From Bacteroidota bacterium (lineage in GTDB: Bacteria; Bacteroidota; Rhodothermia; Rhodothermales; UBA10348): a DNA stretch of 64,000 nucleotides. Shown piece after piece: positions 26,079-34,950 of the stretch. Below the pieces are notes generated by a model. It did no database searches. It saw only the letters and a program-made list of their open reading frames with translations, and had not been told where the DNA came from. Within the stretch, counting starts at the first letter, position 1. Each line of letters starts with the position of its first letter. The translations under genes were made by a program, and so were the position numbers. The stretch spans positions 1-64,000 of the forward strand of contig JADFHF010000007.1 in NCBI GenBank assembly GCA_022567305.1, written 5' to 3'.

Positions 26079-27422
26079 ATGCCTGAAGGAAATATTTCAA
26101 AAACCACCGTTTCACTTGAAGATCGCATTCTGACCAGACATGCGGCTTTCATGGCGAATCTGAACGGATCTCAGCCGTTTCTGCTCGGTCTTCGGTCGAA
26201 CGCCCTCCAGGCATTCCAGTCATTGGGATTTCCCGGCCGAAAGTCGGAAGACTGGAAATATACTCCTGTGACGAAGTGGCTCGATGCTTCTTTGCAGATG
26301 GCGGAGTCCCATGACGAGCCCGTTCTAGCGGTTCCGCCTGTTCTGAAACAGGACAACCGATATCTGGCAGTGAGTGTGAATGGAATATTTCGAGCCGACC
26401 TGAGTGAGCTGCCGGGCGCTGAGCAGAACGTCGTTGTATGCAGCCTGGCTGACGCGTTCAAGGACCACACGGAACTGGTTCAATCCCATATTGCGAAGCA
26501 AGCCGATTATACGTCTGAAGCATTTACGGCCTTGAACACGGCGTTTCTTGGAAATGGGTTATTCGTGTGGATTCCAGACGGAGCCTCGCTGGATTACCCG
26601 CTGTATGTGACGGATATCTGCACCGATCCCAATCGATCTCTCATTCAGCCTCGAAACTTGTTTGTTGTAGGGGCTAACGCAACAGGTACGATTCTCGAGT
26701 GGTACGACGGTCCCGGCCATCCATCTTGCTTCGAAAATGCGGTCACCGAATTTTACGTCGGGCCCTCCTCTCGGGTCAATCACATTTATGTATTTGATCG
26801 AGGAGAATCGGCAGACCTCATTAACTCTCTGTTCGTATATCAGGAGAAAGACAGTTATTTCGCTACCAATCATCTGACGCTCTCCGGCCGCCTCGTACGA
26901 TACAATCTAAACTTCCTGCCGGACGGCGAGGGATGCGAAACCCATCTTCTGGGACTCGTGCTCGCTCGAAATGAGATGCATGTGGATGTCCATACCTTTG
27001 TGGACCACGCCAAACCCAATTCGATCAGCAATGAGCTGTATAAATGCATCCTCGATGGTAATTCCGTGGGCGTCTTCAACGGAAAAATAATGGTTCGCCA
27101 AGACGCCCAGCTGATCAATGCCTATCAGTCGAATCGATCCGTTCTCCTGAGCGACTCAGCTCACATGTATTCTAAGCCGGAACTGGAGATTTATGCGGAC
27201 GACGTCAAGTGCAGCCATGGTGCGACGACGGGTCAATTGGACGAGGAAGCAATCTTTTACCTTCAAAGCCGCGGACTGCGGCAGGAAGAAGCCCGACTTC
27301 TTCTTCTGGAATCTTTTGCTCGGGAAGTGATTGAGCAGGTCGACGACGAAGCGATACGGGCCTATTTGGGGGTTCGCCTCAGAGAATTACTGGGTGAGCC
27401 CGCAGTCTCCTCCACAACTTGA
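26079..27422 (+). CDS. sufD: SufD, Fe-S scaffold subunit
   Basis: 447 aa. It shares the SufB/D beta-helix: FTALNTAFLGNGLFVWIPDG in the middle, and YSKPELEIYADDVKCSHGATTGQLDEEAIFYL-type ending, with residues KCSHGAT typical of SufD. The N-terminal FPGRKSEDWKYTPV is the family's conserved motif. The protein pairs with SufB to hold the nascent cluster. It starts 39 bases after sufC and ends six bases before the sufS start. Confidence 0.96.
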   Translation: MPEGNISKTTVSLEDRILTRHAAFMANLNGSQPFLLGLRSNALQAFQSLGFPGRKSEDWKYTPVTKWLDASLQMAESHDEPVLAVPPVLKQDNRYLAVSVNGIFRADLSELPGAEQNVVVCSLADAFKDHTELVQSHIAKQADYTSEAFTALNTAFLGNGLFVWIPDGASLDYPLYVTDICTDPNRSLIQPRNLFVVGANATGTILEWYDGPGHPSCFENAVTEFYVGPSSRVNHIYVFDRGESADLINSLFVYQEKDSYFATNHLTLSGRLVRYNLNFLPDGEGCETHLLGLVLARNEMHVDVHTFVDHAKPNSISNELYKCILDGNSVGVFNGKIMVRQDAQLINAYQSNRSVLLSDSAHMYSKPELEIYADDVKCSHGATTGQLDEEAIFYLQSRGLRQEEARLLLLESFAREVIEQVDDEAIRAYLGVRLRELLGEPAVSSTT

Positions 27423-27428
27423 CCAGTC

Positions 27429-28700
27429 ATGATTGCGGAAAGCGTACATATGAGTCAGGAAACGGTTCGCGAAGAAACCCTGGATAACATCGTGGAAGAT
27501 GTCCGCCGGGATTTTCCCATCCTGACACAGACCATAAATGGCGAACCGCTCGTCTACCTGGACAATGCAGCCACGTCTCAGAAACCCCGGTCAGTCATTG
27601 ATCGAGTGTGCTCGTACTACGAAGAACATCACAGCAATGTACATCGCGGTGTCCACTCTCTGAGCCAGAGAGCGACGGAGATGTACGAGGCCGCACGCGA
27701 AACGGTACGGGGTTTTATCGGAGCTGCTAGCACTGCGGAGATCGTCTTTACGCGCGGAACGACCGAAGCGCTCAATCTGGTCGCCCAGTCGTACGCCCGG
27801 CCGCGGCTGGGGAGTGACAGTGAAATCCTGGTCACGATGATGGAGCACCACTCGAACATCGTGCCCTGGCAAATCCTGAGTGGACAGACCGGAGCAAAGG
27901 TAGTTGTGACGCCGATTCACGAAGACGGAACTCTCGATCTCGATGCCTTCGAGCAGTTGTTGGGGGATAAGACGTGTATCGTTGCCGTCGCCTATATTTC
28001 CAATTCCCTCGGTACGATCAATCCTGTTGAGCACATTATTGAGCGGTCGCACGCCAGGGATATACCTGTCGTTATCGACGGCGCACAGGCGGTACCGCAT
28101 ATGCCGGTTCATGTTGGCGAACTGGACTGTGATTTCTTCGCTTTTTCAGGTCATAAAATGTTCGGCCCGACCGGAATTGGCGTTCTTTACGGAAAAGAGA
28201 CACTCCTGGACGCTATGCCACCCTATCAGGGCGGCGGAGACATGATCGAATCTGTCAGTTTCTCGGGCACCACATTCAATAAACTTCCCCACAAGTTTGA
28301 AGCAGGGACGCCCAACATTGCCGGTACGATTGGGCTGGGGGCGGCCGTTGATTACATTCAAAACGTCGGGTACGACTTCATCCAAAAGCACGAAGCACGA
28401 CTCCTTACGACCGCCCTCAGCAAACTCTCGGAACTCGAGTCAATCCGTTTTATTGGTCAGGCCGCAGAGCGTGCCAGCGTCATCTCGTTCCTCCTCGGTG
28501 ACAGCCATCCGTATGACGTGGGGTCGGTCCTGGACAAGATGGGTATTGCCGTAAGAACGGGCCACCACTGCACCCAACCGCTGATGGATCACTATCAAAT
28601 TCCGGGTACGGTCAGAGCGTCCTTCGCATTCTATAACACGATCGAAGAAATCGATCGGTTGTGCTCCGCACTTCGGAAGGCAGCTTCCCTATTACAATAG
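27429..28700 (+). CDS. sufS: SufS, cysteine desulfurase
   Basis: 423 aa, group II desulfurase. PLP contacts are seen at MMEHHSNIVPW, VIDGAQAVPH and the Schiff-base lysine in SGHKMFGPTG (near 243). The catalytic cysteine is in RTGHHCTQP (near 380). It frees sulfur from cysteine as a persulfide and passes it to SufE. An alternative start is the internal ATG at 27450 (MSQETVRE). The next gene begins 2 bases after the stop. Confidence 0.96.
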   Translation: MIAESVHMSQETVREETLDNIVEDVRRDFPILTQTINGEPLVYLDNAATSQKPRSVIDRVCSYYEEHHSNVHRGVHSLSQRATEMYEAARETVRGFIGAASTAEIVFTRGTTEALNLVAQSYARPRLGSDSEILVTMMEHHSNIVPWQILSGQTGAKVVVTPIHEDGTLDLDAFEQLLGDKTCIVAVAYISNSLGTINPVEHIIERSHARDIPVVIDGAQAVPHMPVHVGELDCDFFAFSGHKMFGPTGIGVLYGKETLLDAMPPYQGGGDMIESVSFSGTTFNKLPHKFEAGTPNIAGTIGLGAAVDYIQNVGYDFIQKHEARLLTTALSKLSELESIRFIGQAAERASVISFLLGDSHPYDVGSVLDKMGIAVRTGHHCTQPLMDHYQIPGTVRASFAFYNTIEEIDRLCSALRKAASLLQ

Positions 28701-28701
28701 T

Positions 28702-29142
28702 ATGACGCCGATCGGTACCATAGCAGAACGAGCAGGAACAATCGTCGACGAATTCGCATTATTCGACGACTGGATGGGCAAGTATGAACATCTGATCGAA
28801 ATGGGAAGGTCACTTCCTCTGATAGACGAGGCGTATAAAACGAATGAATACCTTGTTCGAGGGTGTCAGGCACAGGTGTGGCTAAAGGCGGAGGCCGAGG
28901 GTGATCTCATTCGATTAACCGCTGACAGCGATGCGCTCATCACCAAAGGACTCATAGCCATTCTCTTATGCATCCTTGATCGACAACCCGCAGACGCTGT
29001 AGTTGGCGCAGATTTTTCGTTCCTGGACGAGATCGGAATGAAGGAGCACCTGTCTCCTACCCGGAAAAATGGACTCGATTCGATGATCAAACAAATTCGG
29101 TTGTACGCGGCCCTGTTATCACATTCAAAGGAGGTGTCATGA
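28702..29142 (+). CDS. sufE: SufE, sulfur acceptor
   Basis: 146 aa. The persulfide-accepting cysteine is in VRGCQAQVWL (near 55), the family motif. The flanking helices (DDWMGKYEHLIEMGRSLP; DAVVGADFSFLDEIGMKEHLSPTRKNGL) are typical. It enhances SufS and hands sulfur to SufB. It sits tightly after sufS and overlaps the next gene by ATGA. Confidence 0.95.
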   Translation: MTPIGTIAERAGTIVDEFALFDDWMGKYEHLIEMGRSLPLIDEAYKTNEYLVRGCQAQVWLKAEAEGDLIRLTADSDALITKGLIAILLCILDRQPADAVVGADFSFLDEIGMKEHLSPTRKNGLDSMIKQIRLYAALLSHSKEVS

Positions 29143-29474
29143 CTGAAGATGCTTTAAATGAATTGTCGCCCGAATCGGTCGAAAGAAGTGTTATCGAGGC
29201 CATTCAGACGGTATACGACCCCGAGATTCCGGTCAACGTCTTCGATTTGGGGCTGATTTACAATGTACAGGTCAACCCGGATTACACCGTGCTTATCACG
29301 ATGACGCTGACCACACCCAATTGTCCGGCGGCAGGTGTCCTGCCAGGCCAGGTCGAACAGCGAGTTCGCGATATTCCAGAAGTGGTAGAAGCCCGAGTGG
29401 AGCTGACGTTCGACCCGCCATTTCATCCGGATATGATGTCAGAAGCCGCTCGACTTGAGCTGGGTTTCCTTTAG
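29139..29474 (+). CDS. sufT: SufT-like MIP18-family (DUF59) protein
   Basis: 111 aa. Single DUF59 domain: VYDPEIPVNVFDLGLIYNV and TLTTPNCPAAGVLPGQVEQRV. The cysteine in PNCPA is the conserved one. The short form without an Mrp ATPase domain is the SufT/PaaD-type that ends many suf operons and helps cluster maturation. It overlaps sufE by 4 bases (ATGA). The strand after it is convergent with the TPM gene 14 bases away, and no terminator hairpin is visible. Confidence 0.9.
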   Translation: MTEDALNELSPESVERSVIEAIQTVYDPEIPVNVFDLGLIYNVQVNPDYTVLITMTLTTPNCPAAGVLPGQVEQRVRDIPEVVEARVELTFDPPFHPDMMSEAARLELGFL

Positions 29475-29488
29475 AGACGGGCCGCTAC

Positions 29489-30148
29489 TCATTCCGAACC
29501 GAAACGTACGGAGTCCGAGAGTTCATTGGAGTCGTCTTCTCGAATTTCAACGCCTTTCTCCTCGAGCAATACTCCGCATCGATTAATGGCTTTCACAAAG
29601 CCCTCTGCCATTTGTCCCTCGCGGACGCCCATTAGAATATCTTCCACGACGTGCACCCAGTCATCCGGATCGACCCGCGCGTTGATTCCCGAATCACCAA
29701 CCACTTCCACACGGCGCTCAAAAAGAGAAACAAAGATCAAGATTCCCGTTCGTTCCCGCGTGTCGAACACCTCTTCTTCCACAAATGCTCTCATGGATCG
29801 ATCGCGAACAGCCCGTGTCATGGACGCTGCACCTGCGAAGAAGCGCTCGACGGCCGGAATGCTTCGCACCAGCAGAACACCCAGTGCGGCCAAGACGAGG
29901 GCAGCCGAGCCCGTACCGCCGACCGTGAAGAGCCAGCCGAGGCTCCATCCGGCATAAAGCTGTCCCAGGATCAGAACCGCCATGAGTCCACCCAGTCCGA
30001 ATATTGCACCACCCCGCCAGGAGGCAACTGGATACGACGATGACCTCTTCAGGATAAAGGGTACGATTTCACCTGAAGTGAGTTTTTCAGCCTCTTTAAC
30101 GGCGGCCTCAACGGCTACCAACTCTTTTTCAGAAAAGATTTTTGGCAT
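29489..30148 (-). CDS. TPM-domain membrane protein
   Basis: 219 aa. No signal peptide: the N-terminal ~30 residues (EKELVAVEAAVKEAEKLTSGEIV) already belong to a TPM-like fold, followed by two membrane helices (IFGLGGLMAVLILGQLY; GGTGSAALVLAALGVLLV) and then a TPM core (RTGILIFVSLFERRVEVVGDSGIN...WVHVVEDILMGVREGQMAEGFVKAI). TPM domains are found in photosystem repair protein Psb32 and many bacterial membrane proteins; the bacterial role is unclear. It is the last of a minus-strand run (HU, zinc-ribbon/TPR, META, TPM), but gaps of 84 bases or so separate them. Confidence 0.8.
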   Translation of the reverse strand: MPKIFSEKELVAVEAAVKEAEKLTSGEIVPFILKRSSSYPVASWRGGAIFGLGGLMAVLILGQLYAGWSLGWLFTVGGTGSAALVLAALGVLLVRSIPAVERFFAGAASMTRAVRDRSMRAFVEEEVFDTRERTGILIFVSLFERRVEVVGDSGINARVDPDDWVHVVEDILMGVREGQMAEGFVKAINRCGVLLEEKGVEIREDDSNELSDSVRFGSE

Positions 30149-30232
30149 TCGGACGATGGATGCGATTGGGTAGTGTCGTCCGAATATAATTTCCCTATGT
30201 GGAAGTGACCGCTAGTCACGAAGAAAAAAAGA

Positions 30233-30679
30233 CTATTTCTCCAGAAACATCAAATAGTCACTGCGGCCTGTATTAATTCGCAGGGATTCTTTCTCACGAA
30301 TCAGCTGTTTGGCCTGTGGGAGTTGAGTCAGGAAAATAGATGATGCTTCGCCGGAATCACACGTGCCGATGTCAGACGAAAATGATTCGATAGACAGTTC
30401 ATCTAGTTCATTAAGTGAATAATCGCCACTGAATGGACCGCAAAGAGATATACCCTCAAAACGAGTTTCATTTACAAACGAAAGTTGGATACCCTCATCC
30501 CGCGCCGAAATACTTCTAACACCATAAAAAACAATTTCCAGGTACCAGTCTGTTCCGTATAAATGATGATGCCGATCGTGGTCCTCTTCTACGACCAGAA
30601 TACAGCCGCTGATGGCGATCGAAATAAGCAGAAACCATGCGATCAGAAATTGGACCCTGTTGCGATTTGAATACTTCAT
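30233..30679 (-). CDS. META-domain (HslJ-like) lipoprotein
   Basis: 148 aa. Lipobox AISGC (near 26) after a hydrophobic signal. The body resembles the META domain: WYLEIVF, then GISLCGPFSGDYSLNE, LSIESFSSDIGTC and FLTQLPQAKQLIREKESLRI. The two cysteines (SLCGPF and GTCDSG) are the pair often seen in META proteins. HslJ/META proteins sit in the periplasm or outer membrane and are linked to stress or drug tolerance. A His/Asp run (EEDHDRHHHLYG) just after the lipobox could bind metal. Confidence 0.75.
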   Translation of the reverse strand: MKYSNRNRVQFLIAWFLLISIAISGCILVVEEDHDRHHHLYGTDWYLEIVFYGVRSISARDEGIQLSFVNETRFEGISLCGPFSGDYSLNELDELSIESFSSDIGTCDSGEASSIFLTQLPQAKQLIREKESLRINTGRSDYLMFLEK

Positions 30680-30741
30680 CTCCCTCTTTGGTTTGGTTAT
30701 CCTTCAGGAGTAAGGCCGCCGGAGAGAAGAATTAGGTAACG

Positions 30742-31836
30742 CTACGACCCGGAATCGATGACTGCAGACTCTGTGCGAAGGGTCAACAAAGCTTCAGAGG
30801 CGCGCTGAGACACGGCATCATCAGGATCGTCGACGAGTCGAACAACCTTTTCGAATTGATCGGCGGCTTCGTCCAACCGATTGATCTGCCACAACATGAT
30901 CCCCCGGTTGAAGTTAGCCTGAACATGATTTGAATCGGCCTCGAGCACCTTCATGGTTTCCTCAATCGCGAGCATTGAATTTTCAGGATCGTACAGGTAG
31001 GCAACCGCCATATCTGTTCGGATATCGAGGTTGTCCGGATTTAGTTCCAGGGCCTTTCGATACGCTGATGTCGATTTCTGGGAATAATAGGATTTGTTCT
31101 CAGGCTCACTGGTCTCCATCCAATCATAATAAAAGTTACCGGCATCAATCCACGCGGATTCAGCCCCCGTTACTCGAGCAATTTCTTCCGCTTTCGCCCC
31201 GGCAAGATCAAATCTTCGAGCGGTAAAATAGAGAGTCAACAACTCCCGCTCCTTATTGATGCGGTCTTCGCCAGCCAGGTTTTCCAATTCTGCATAAAGA
31301 TCGCGTTCTCGTGAGGCAAGCTCATCGATCAGAGGGGGTTCAGTCGGGGCATTCGAGTCAATTCTTGGGGTAGACAAAGCAGATACACCGCCGTTTTGTT
31401 CGCTGATCGCAAGCAGTAGATATACCACAATGATGAGCAGAACGGCGACGCCAATCACAATCGCCATCCGCTTTCCAGCCCCTGGCTCCACCCCACCTTC
31501 TAGAGCTAGATTTCGATCGGATCGTTTCGGGCCGGGTTCTGCTTCGGGTAGGCGCGCTGAAGCGACCGGTAGCCCTTCCGTCCACTGCTGGAGTCCTGAT
31601 CCGCATTTTGAGCAGAAATTGGAATCGGAAGGATTCCTCCAACCACATGAATTACAGAATATGGGATCCGTTGTGGTGGAGTTGATATGGCCGGGCAGGT
31701 CTGGATTCTCCGCTGCTTCAGATCCAGAAGAGTCAGCCAACACAGCCTCGGGTCCCGATACGGGAGTGCCGCACAAATCACATCGCGTCGCGTCATCTTT
31801 CAGACGCGAGCCGCATCCACCACAGCTCTTACTCAT
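30742..31836 (-). CDS. Double zinc-ribbon membrane protein with TPR repeats
   Basis: 364 aa. Two zinc ribbons at the N-terminus: CGGCGSRLKDDATRCDLCG (residues 5-23) and CNSCGWRNPSDSNFCSKCG (about 60-78). A membrane helix follows (AIVIGVAVLLIIVVYLLLA, near 123-143), then TPR-like helices (DIRTDMAVAYLYDPENSML; HVQANFNRGIMLWQINRLDEAADQFEKVV). The ribbons are cytoplasmic and the TPR part is outside the inner membrane. Such proteins scaffold complexes; the partners are unknown. It begins 42 bases after the HU gene on the same strand. Confidence 0.8.
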   Translation of the reverse strand: MSKSCGGCGSRLKDDATRCDLCGTPVSGPEAVLADSSGSEAAENPDLPGHINSTTTDPIFCNSCGWRNPSDSNFCSKCGSGLQQWTEGLPVASARLPEAEPGPKRSDRNLALEGGVEPGAGKRMAIVIGVAVLLIIVVYLLLAISEQNGGVSALSTPRIDSNAPTEPPLIDELASRERDLYAELENLAGEDRINKERELLTLYFTARRFDLAGAKAEEIARVTGAESAWIDAGNFYYDWMETSEPENKSYYSQKSTSAYRKALELNPDNLDIRTDMAVAYLYDPENSMLAIEETMKVLEADSNHVQANFNRGIMLWQINRLDEAADQFEKVVRLVDDPDDAVSQRASEALLTLRTESAVIDSGS

Positions 31837-31878
31837 ATTTCACGCAATCCAATCGTCAGGAGTACCGACGATCAGAGC

Positions 31879-32181
31879 TCATTCAGCGTCCGTTCGGCCA
31901 GTAATCGACCGGTCTACATTCTTTCTGAACTCTCTCGAGGGTTTAAAGAATGGGACGTATGTAGCGGGTACGTGCACGGGTTGATTCGTCCTGGGATTTC
32001 GGGCTGTGCGTGCCGCACGATGTTGGACTCCGAAAGACCCGAATCCTCTAAGATCTACGCGCTCTCCATCCAGTAGAGAATCTTTTACGATACTTATGAA
32101 TCCGTTGACGACCGCCTCAGTTTCCAATTTCGTCAATCCCGTTCCGCTGGATATGCGCTCTATGATATCTGCCTTCGTCAC
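31879..32181 (-). CDS. HU/IHF-family DNA-binding protein
   Basis: 100 aa. The HU fold is plain: MTKADIIERISSGTGLTK, the VDLRGFGSFGVQHR turn, then the DNA-binding arm RTARNPRTNQPVHVPATYVPFFKPS with the NPRT and proline tip residues. FFKPSREFRKNV is the typical end, with about ten extra residues. It bends DNA as a dimer. Upstream on the minus strand a small dyad TGTTG-N5-CAACA (32209-32223) lies in the likely promoter region. Confidence 0.93.
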   Translation of the reverse strand: MTKADIIERISSGTGLTKLETEAVVNGFISIVKDSLLDGERVDLRGFGSFGVQHRAARTARNPRTNQPVHVPATYVPFFKPSREFRKNVDRSITGRTDAE

Positions 32182-32377
32182 GAGAATATCCGGTATGTGG
32201 ACATATTGTGTTGACTGACAACAGATTACGCTGTTACCATCAGCATGATCCGGCTATCCAAATTCAGCGTGCGCGCTATAGACCCGCTATCTTGTTTCAC
32301 GTCCTCATGGCCCGTGAGAGGCCGCAAATGAATGAATCGGCTCGCAATTCAACCCAGGCCCAATTCCTGACTTTCCC

Positions 32378-33541
32378 TTGAGTCGCAATCGTACTTCCAT
32401 ATTAGGCTTGGCCACTGAGGCCTCGTTTCGAACCACCGTGGTCGCATTTTCTTACCGATTCTGGCATCTCTCCATTCGGAACGCGGAAACTCTACCCCTC
32501 GGCCCCTGCTTCTTCTACGGAAATCACTCAAATAACTACGATCCCTTCATGATCAATGCCTTCACCGGCTGGGGGCGGAGCACGGCAGGTGTGATGACCA
32601 TGGAATACATGAAAGATCATCCTTTATCGCGATTTTTCGCGTCAGTCGGAATTCTCGGCACTCAGAAACACGTTCCCGAGCCACAGCTGATTCGACGAAT
32701 CTATCGGCTGCTCGATCAAGGTCGATCCGTCGTGATCTACCCGGAGGGAGGGCGAAGATGGGACGGTCGGCCTGCCCCATGGATCGAGGCTACGGCAAAA
32801 TTATTTGTGCGTGCAGGGGTTCCTGTCTACCCGATCATTACCCATGGTTCGTACGTTGGATGGCCTCGCTGGGCTCGATATCCCCGCCCGGCCCATATCG
32901 AACTTGAGATATTGCCTGCTCTATCATTCGACAAGAAGACCCCGCTTGAAGAGGCACTGTCTATTCTAAAGGCACCCGTTTCCAGTGATGAGAATCTCGT
33001 AGATGAGGCTATCAGACCAAAAAGTGCGTTTCGACCTGCCGTTGGTCTCGAAAAGCTTTTGTACAGGGACCCCGAGTCAGAATCGTCTGGAGGCATACGT
33101 ACGGTCGGGGGCGATCGAATCGAAAGTGATTCCGGTGCTTTTGATGGCAGAGTGTTACCGGACAGCCGAATTCAGCTTGATTCAACCGGCGATATCGTAC
33201 TCACCGGCGATCTCTATGCACGGATTCGAGCCCTGCCGTATCACGATCGACCTGACCGCCCACGTATTCAGGTGCGTTGTAAGATTAAGGGCGAAATCGA
33301 CGAGCGGCCGGTCTCTGAACGACATGCGCAACTCTCTCTTTACGCGTCCCATCTTTTTATTGACGGTGCCGAAAAGTATCATATCGACCTTGAAAAGATT
33401 CGCTTCGTCAGCACGGAGCGAAATGACAAGCTGACCCTGAGTTTAGCCAACGGATCCTTGTCGTCCCATTTTTCAACGGGCGGTAGTGTCCTTCAGTGGT
33501 TCGATGAAATTCATCGAATCGCCCCCAATATCCGTGGGTGA
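32378..33541 (+). CDS. PlsC-type acyltransferase with extra C-terminal domain
   Basis: 387 aa from TTG; other starts cannot be excluded. Residues 45-210 are an acyltransferase: block I GNHSNNYDPF (H-x4-D), block III YPEGGRRWDGRP, then VPVYPIITHGSYVG. It should move an acyl chain to a lysophospholipid or similar acceptor at the inner membrane. The remaining ~170 residues have no motif I recognise; they look beta-rich (RIQVRCKIKGEIDERP; LSLYASHLFIDGAEKYHIDLEKI), perhaps a binding domain. The stop is nine bases before the GltS-like gene. Confidence 0.8.
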   Translation: MSRNRTSILGLATEASFRTTVVAFSYRFWHLSIRNAETLPLGPCFFYGNHSNNYDPFMINAFTGWGRSTAGVMTMEYMKDHPLSRFFASVGILGTQKHVPEPQLIRRIYRLLDQGRSVVIYPEGGRRWDGRPAPWIEATAKLFVRAGVPVYPIITHGSYVGWPRWARYPRPAHIELEILPALSFDKKTPLEEALSILKAPVSSDENLVDEAIRPKSAFRPAVGLEKLLYRDPESESSGGIRTVGGDRIESDSGAFDGRVLPDSRIQLDSTGDIVLTGDLYARIRALPYHDRPDRPRIQVRCKIKGEIDERPVSERHAQLSLYASHLFIDGAEKYHIDLEKIRFVSTERNDKLTLSLANGSLSSHFSTGGSVLQWFDEIHRIAPNIRG

Positions 33542-33550
33542 AGAGCCTAA

Positions 33551-34948
33551 ATGGAATCCTGGATTATTCCTGCCTCGATCGGCGATATATTTTTAGACTT
33601 CGCTCTCCTGAGTGTTCTGCTCATTGCAGGCTCCATCGCACGCAGGTACGTGCCTCTCTTTCGGAAGTACCTGATCCCAAACAGCCTGCTCGCAGGTTTC
33701 ATCGGACTCCTGATAGGACCGGAGGTGTTTTCGATCGTCACCTTTTCTTTGGAGAGAATGGGCGCGTACGTGTATCATCTCTTGGCTCTGACATTTATAG
33801 GAGTCGGACTGCAGTCCTCTCGTCGGAAGATTCGATATAGCGTGATTAATCTCGGGTTCATGCAGGTGTCGATCATGTTGATCCAGGGTCTCATAGGACT
33901 CAGTATCGCCTTGGGGGCCGCTCTCTTGTTTCTTCCTGATCTGGTTCCCGCGACCGGTCTCCTGCTCCCATTAGGATTTGCGATGGGACCCGGTATTGCG
34001 TTTTCAATTGGCAATTCTTGGAGTGCATTCGGATTCGAAGAAGCGGGGTCAGTAGGCCTGAGTATTTCAGCCATCGGATTCCTTTTTGCTTACGTCACCG
34101 GGGTGATGATTATTAACCGTACACTTAAGAGCGGCGACTCTTCCCGTGCGGCGAGTCGCTCCGAAGGATTTTCCTCTTCCATGAGGACCGGGATTCGAGA
34201 CAGCGAAGATCGACCGATTGGCGCAAGATTAACATTTTTTAGCGGGGCCATAGAACCTCTAACGATCCATTTGGCGCTCATTGGATTGGTCTACGGGCTG
34301 ACCTATGTGTTTGCTGGCGGTGTCGAGCGCATTTTGGTGGCCCAAGGCATGGATCAGGAGGTGCCGATTGTGTGGTCATTTCATTTCATTTTTGCCAATC
34401 TGATTGCCTTGGGCGTAAGACGACTCATCGACGTGGCGGGCGCTGGACACCTCCTCGACGACGGGATGATGCGACGTACGACCGGAACGCTTGCCGACTT
34501 CCTGATCGCTGCCTCAATTACCGCCATCAGTTTGCAGATTGCGTGGACGTACGCCGGGCCAGTACTTGTTATGTGCTTCCTGGGGGCGTTGGGTACGTAT
34601 TGGTTTTTGAAATGGTCAACTCAAAAGGTGTTCACCGAATACCGTTTTGAACGATTTATCGGAATGTATGCCCAAATGACAGGCACGATCAGCTCGGGAT
34701 TGGCACTCATTCGCGTTACGGATCCGGAATACCGATCACCGGTTGCTGAAGACCTGGTTCTGAGCAGCGGCATGGCCTTGGCCTTTGGATTTCCGCTTCT
34801 TATCCTGATAAACATGCCGTTCACCTTGTTCGCCGGGTCGACGAGCGGGTATGTCATCATCATTTCCATCATGGCCGCCTACTTGCTGATCATCGGCTTG
34901 TTATGGTATGAATTTGTAAAGCGCTCGACTCACAAGGAAGTGACGTAA
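33551..34948 (+). CDS. Sodium/glutamate symporter-like transporter (GltS/ESS family)
   Basis: 465 aa, about twelve hydrophobic segments in two inverted halves. Signs of the family are the N-terminal LIAGSIARRYVPLFRKYLIPNSLLAGFIGLLIGP, PLGFAMGPGIAFSIGNSW in half 1 and GMYAQMTGTISSGLALIRVTDPE in half 2 (GMxxQxTGTxxxGxALLRxxDP is typical). A cytoplasmic loop (about 195-225) splits the halves. It would import glutamate or a related anion with Na+. It ends 2 bases before the next gene. Confidence 0.85.
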   Translation: MESWIIPASIGDIFLDFALLSVLLIAGSIARRYVPLFRKYLIPNSLLAGFIGLLIGPEVFSIVTFSLERMGAYVYHLLALTFIGVGLQSSRRKIRYSVINLGFMQVSIMLIQGLIGLSIALGAALLFLPDLVPATGLLLPLGFAMGPGIAFSIGNSWSAFGFEEAGSVGLSISAIGFLFAYVTGVMIINRTLKSGDSSRAASRSEGFSSSMRTGIRDSEDRPIGARLTFFSGAIEPLTIHLALIGLVYGLTYVFAGGVERILVAQGMDQEVPIVWSFHFIFANLIALGVRRLIDVAGAGHLLDDGMMRRTTGTLADFLIAASITAISLQIAWTYAGPVLVMCFLGALGTYWFLKWSTQKVFTEYRFERFIGMYAQMTGTISSGLALIRVTDPEYRSPVAEDLVLSSGMALAFGFPLLILINMPFTLFAGSTSGYVIIISIMAAYLLIIGLLWYEFVKRSTHKEVT

Positions 34949-34950
34949 CA

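Noticed and set aside
30180-30232. Terminator for the META gene (T-run and GTGAC/GTCAC stem)
   Set aside because: The T-run comes before the stem in the direction of transcription, so the order is wrong for an intrinsic terminator.
32209-32223. TGTTG-N5-CAACA dyad upstream of HU as an operator
   Set aside because: Five-base arms are too short to separate from chance without conservation.
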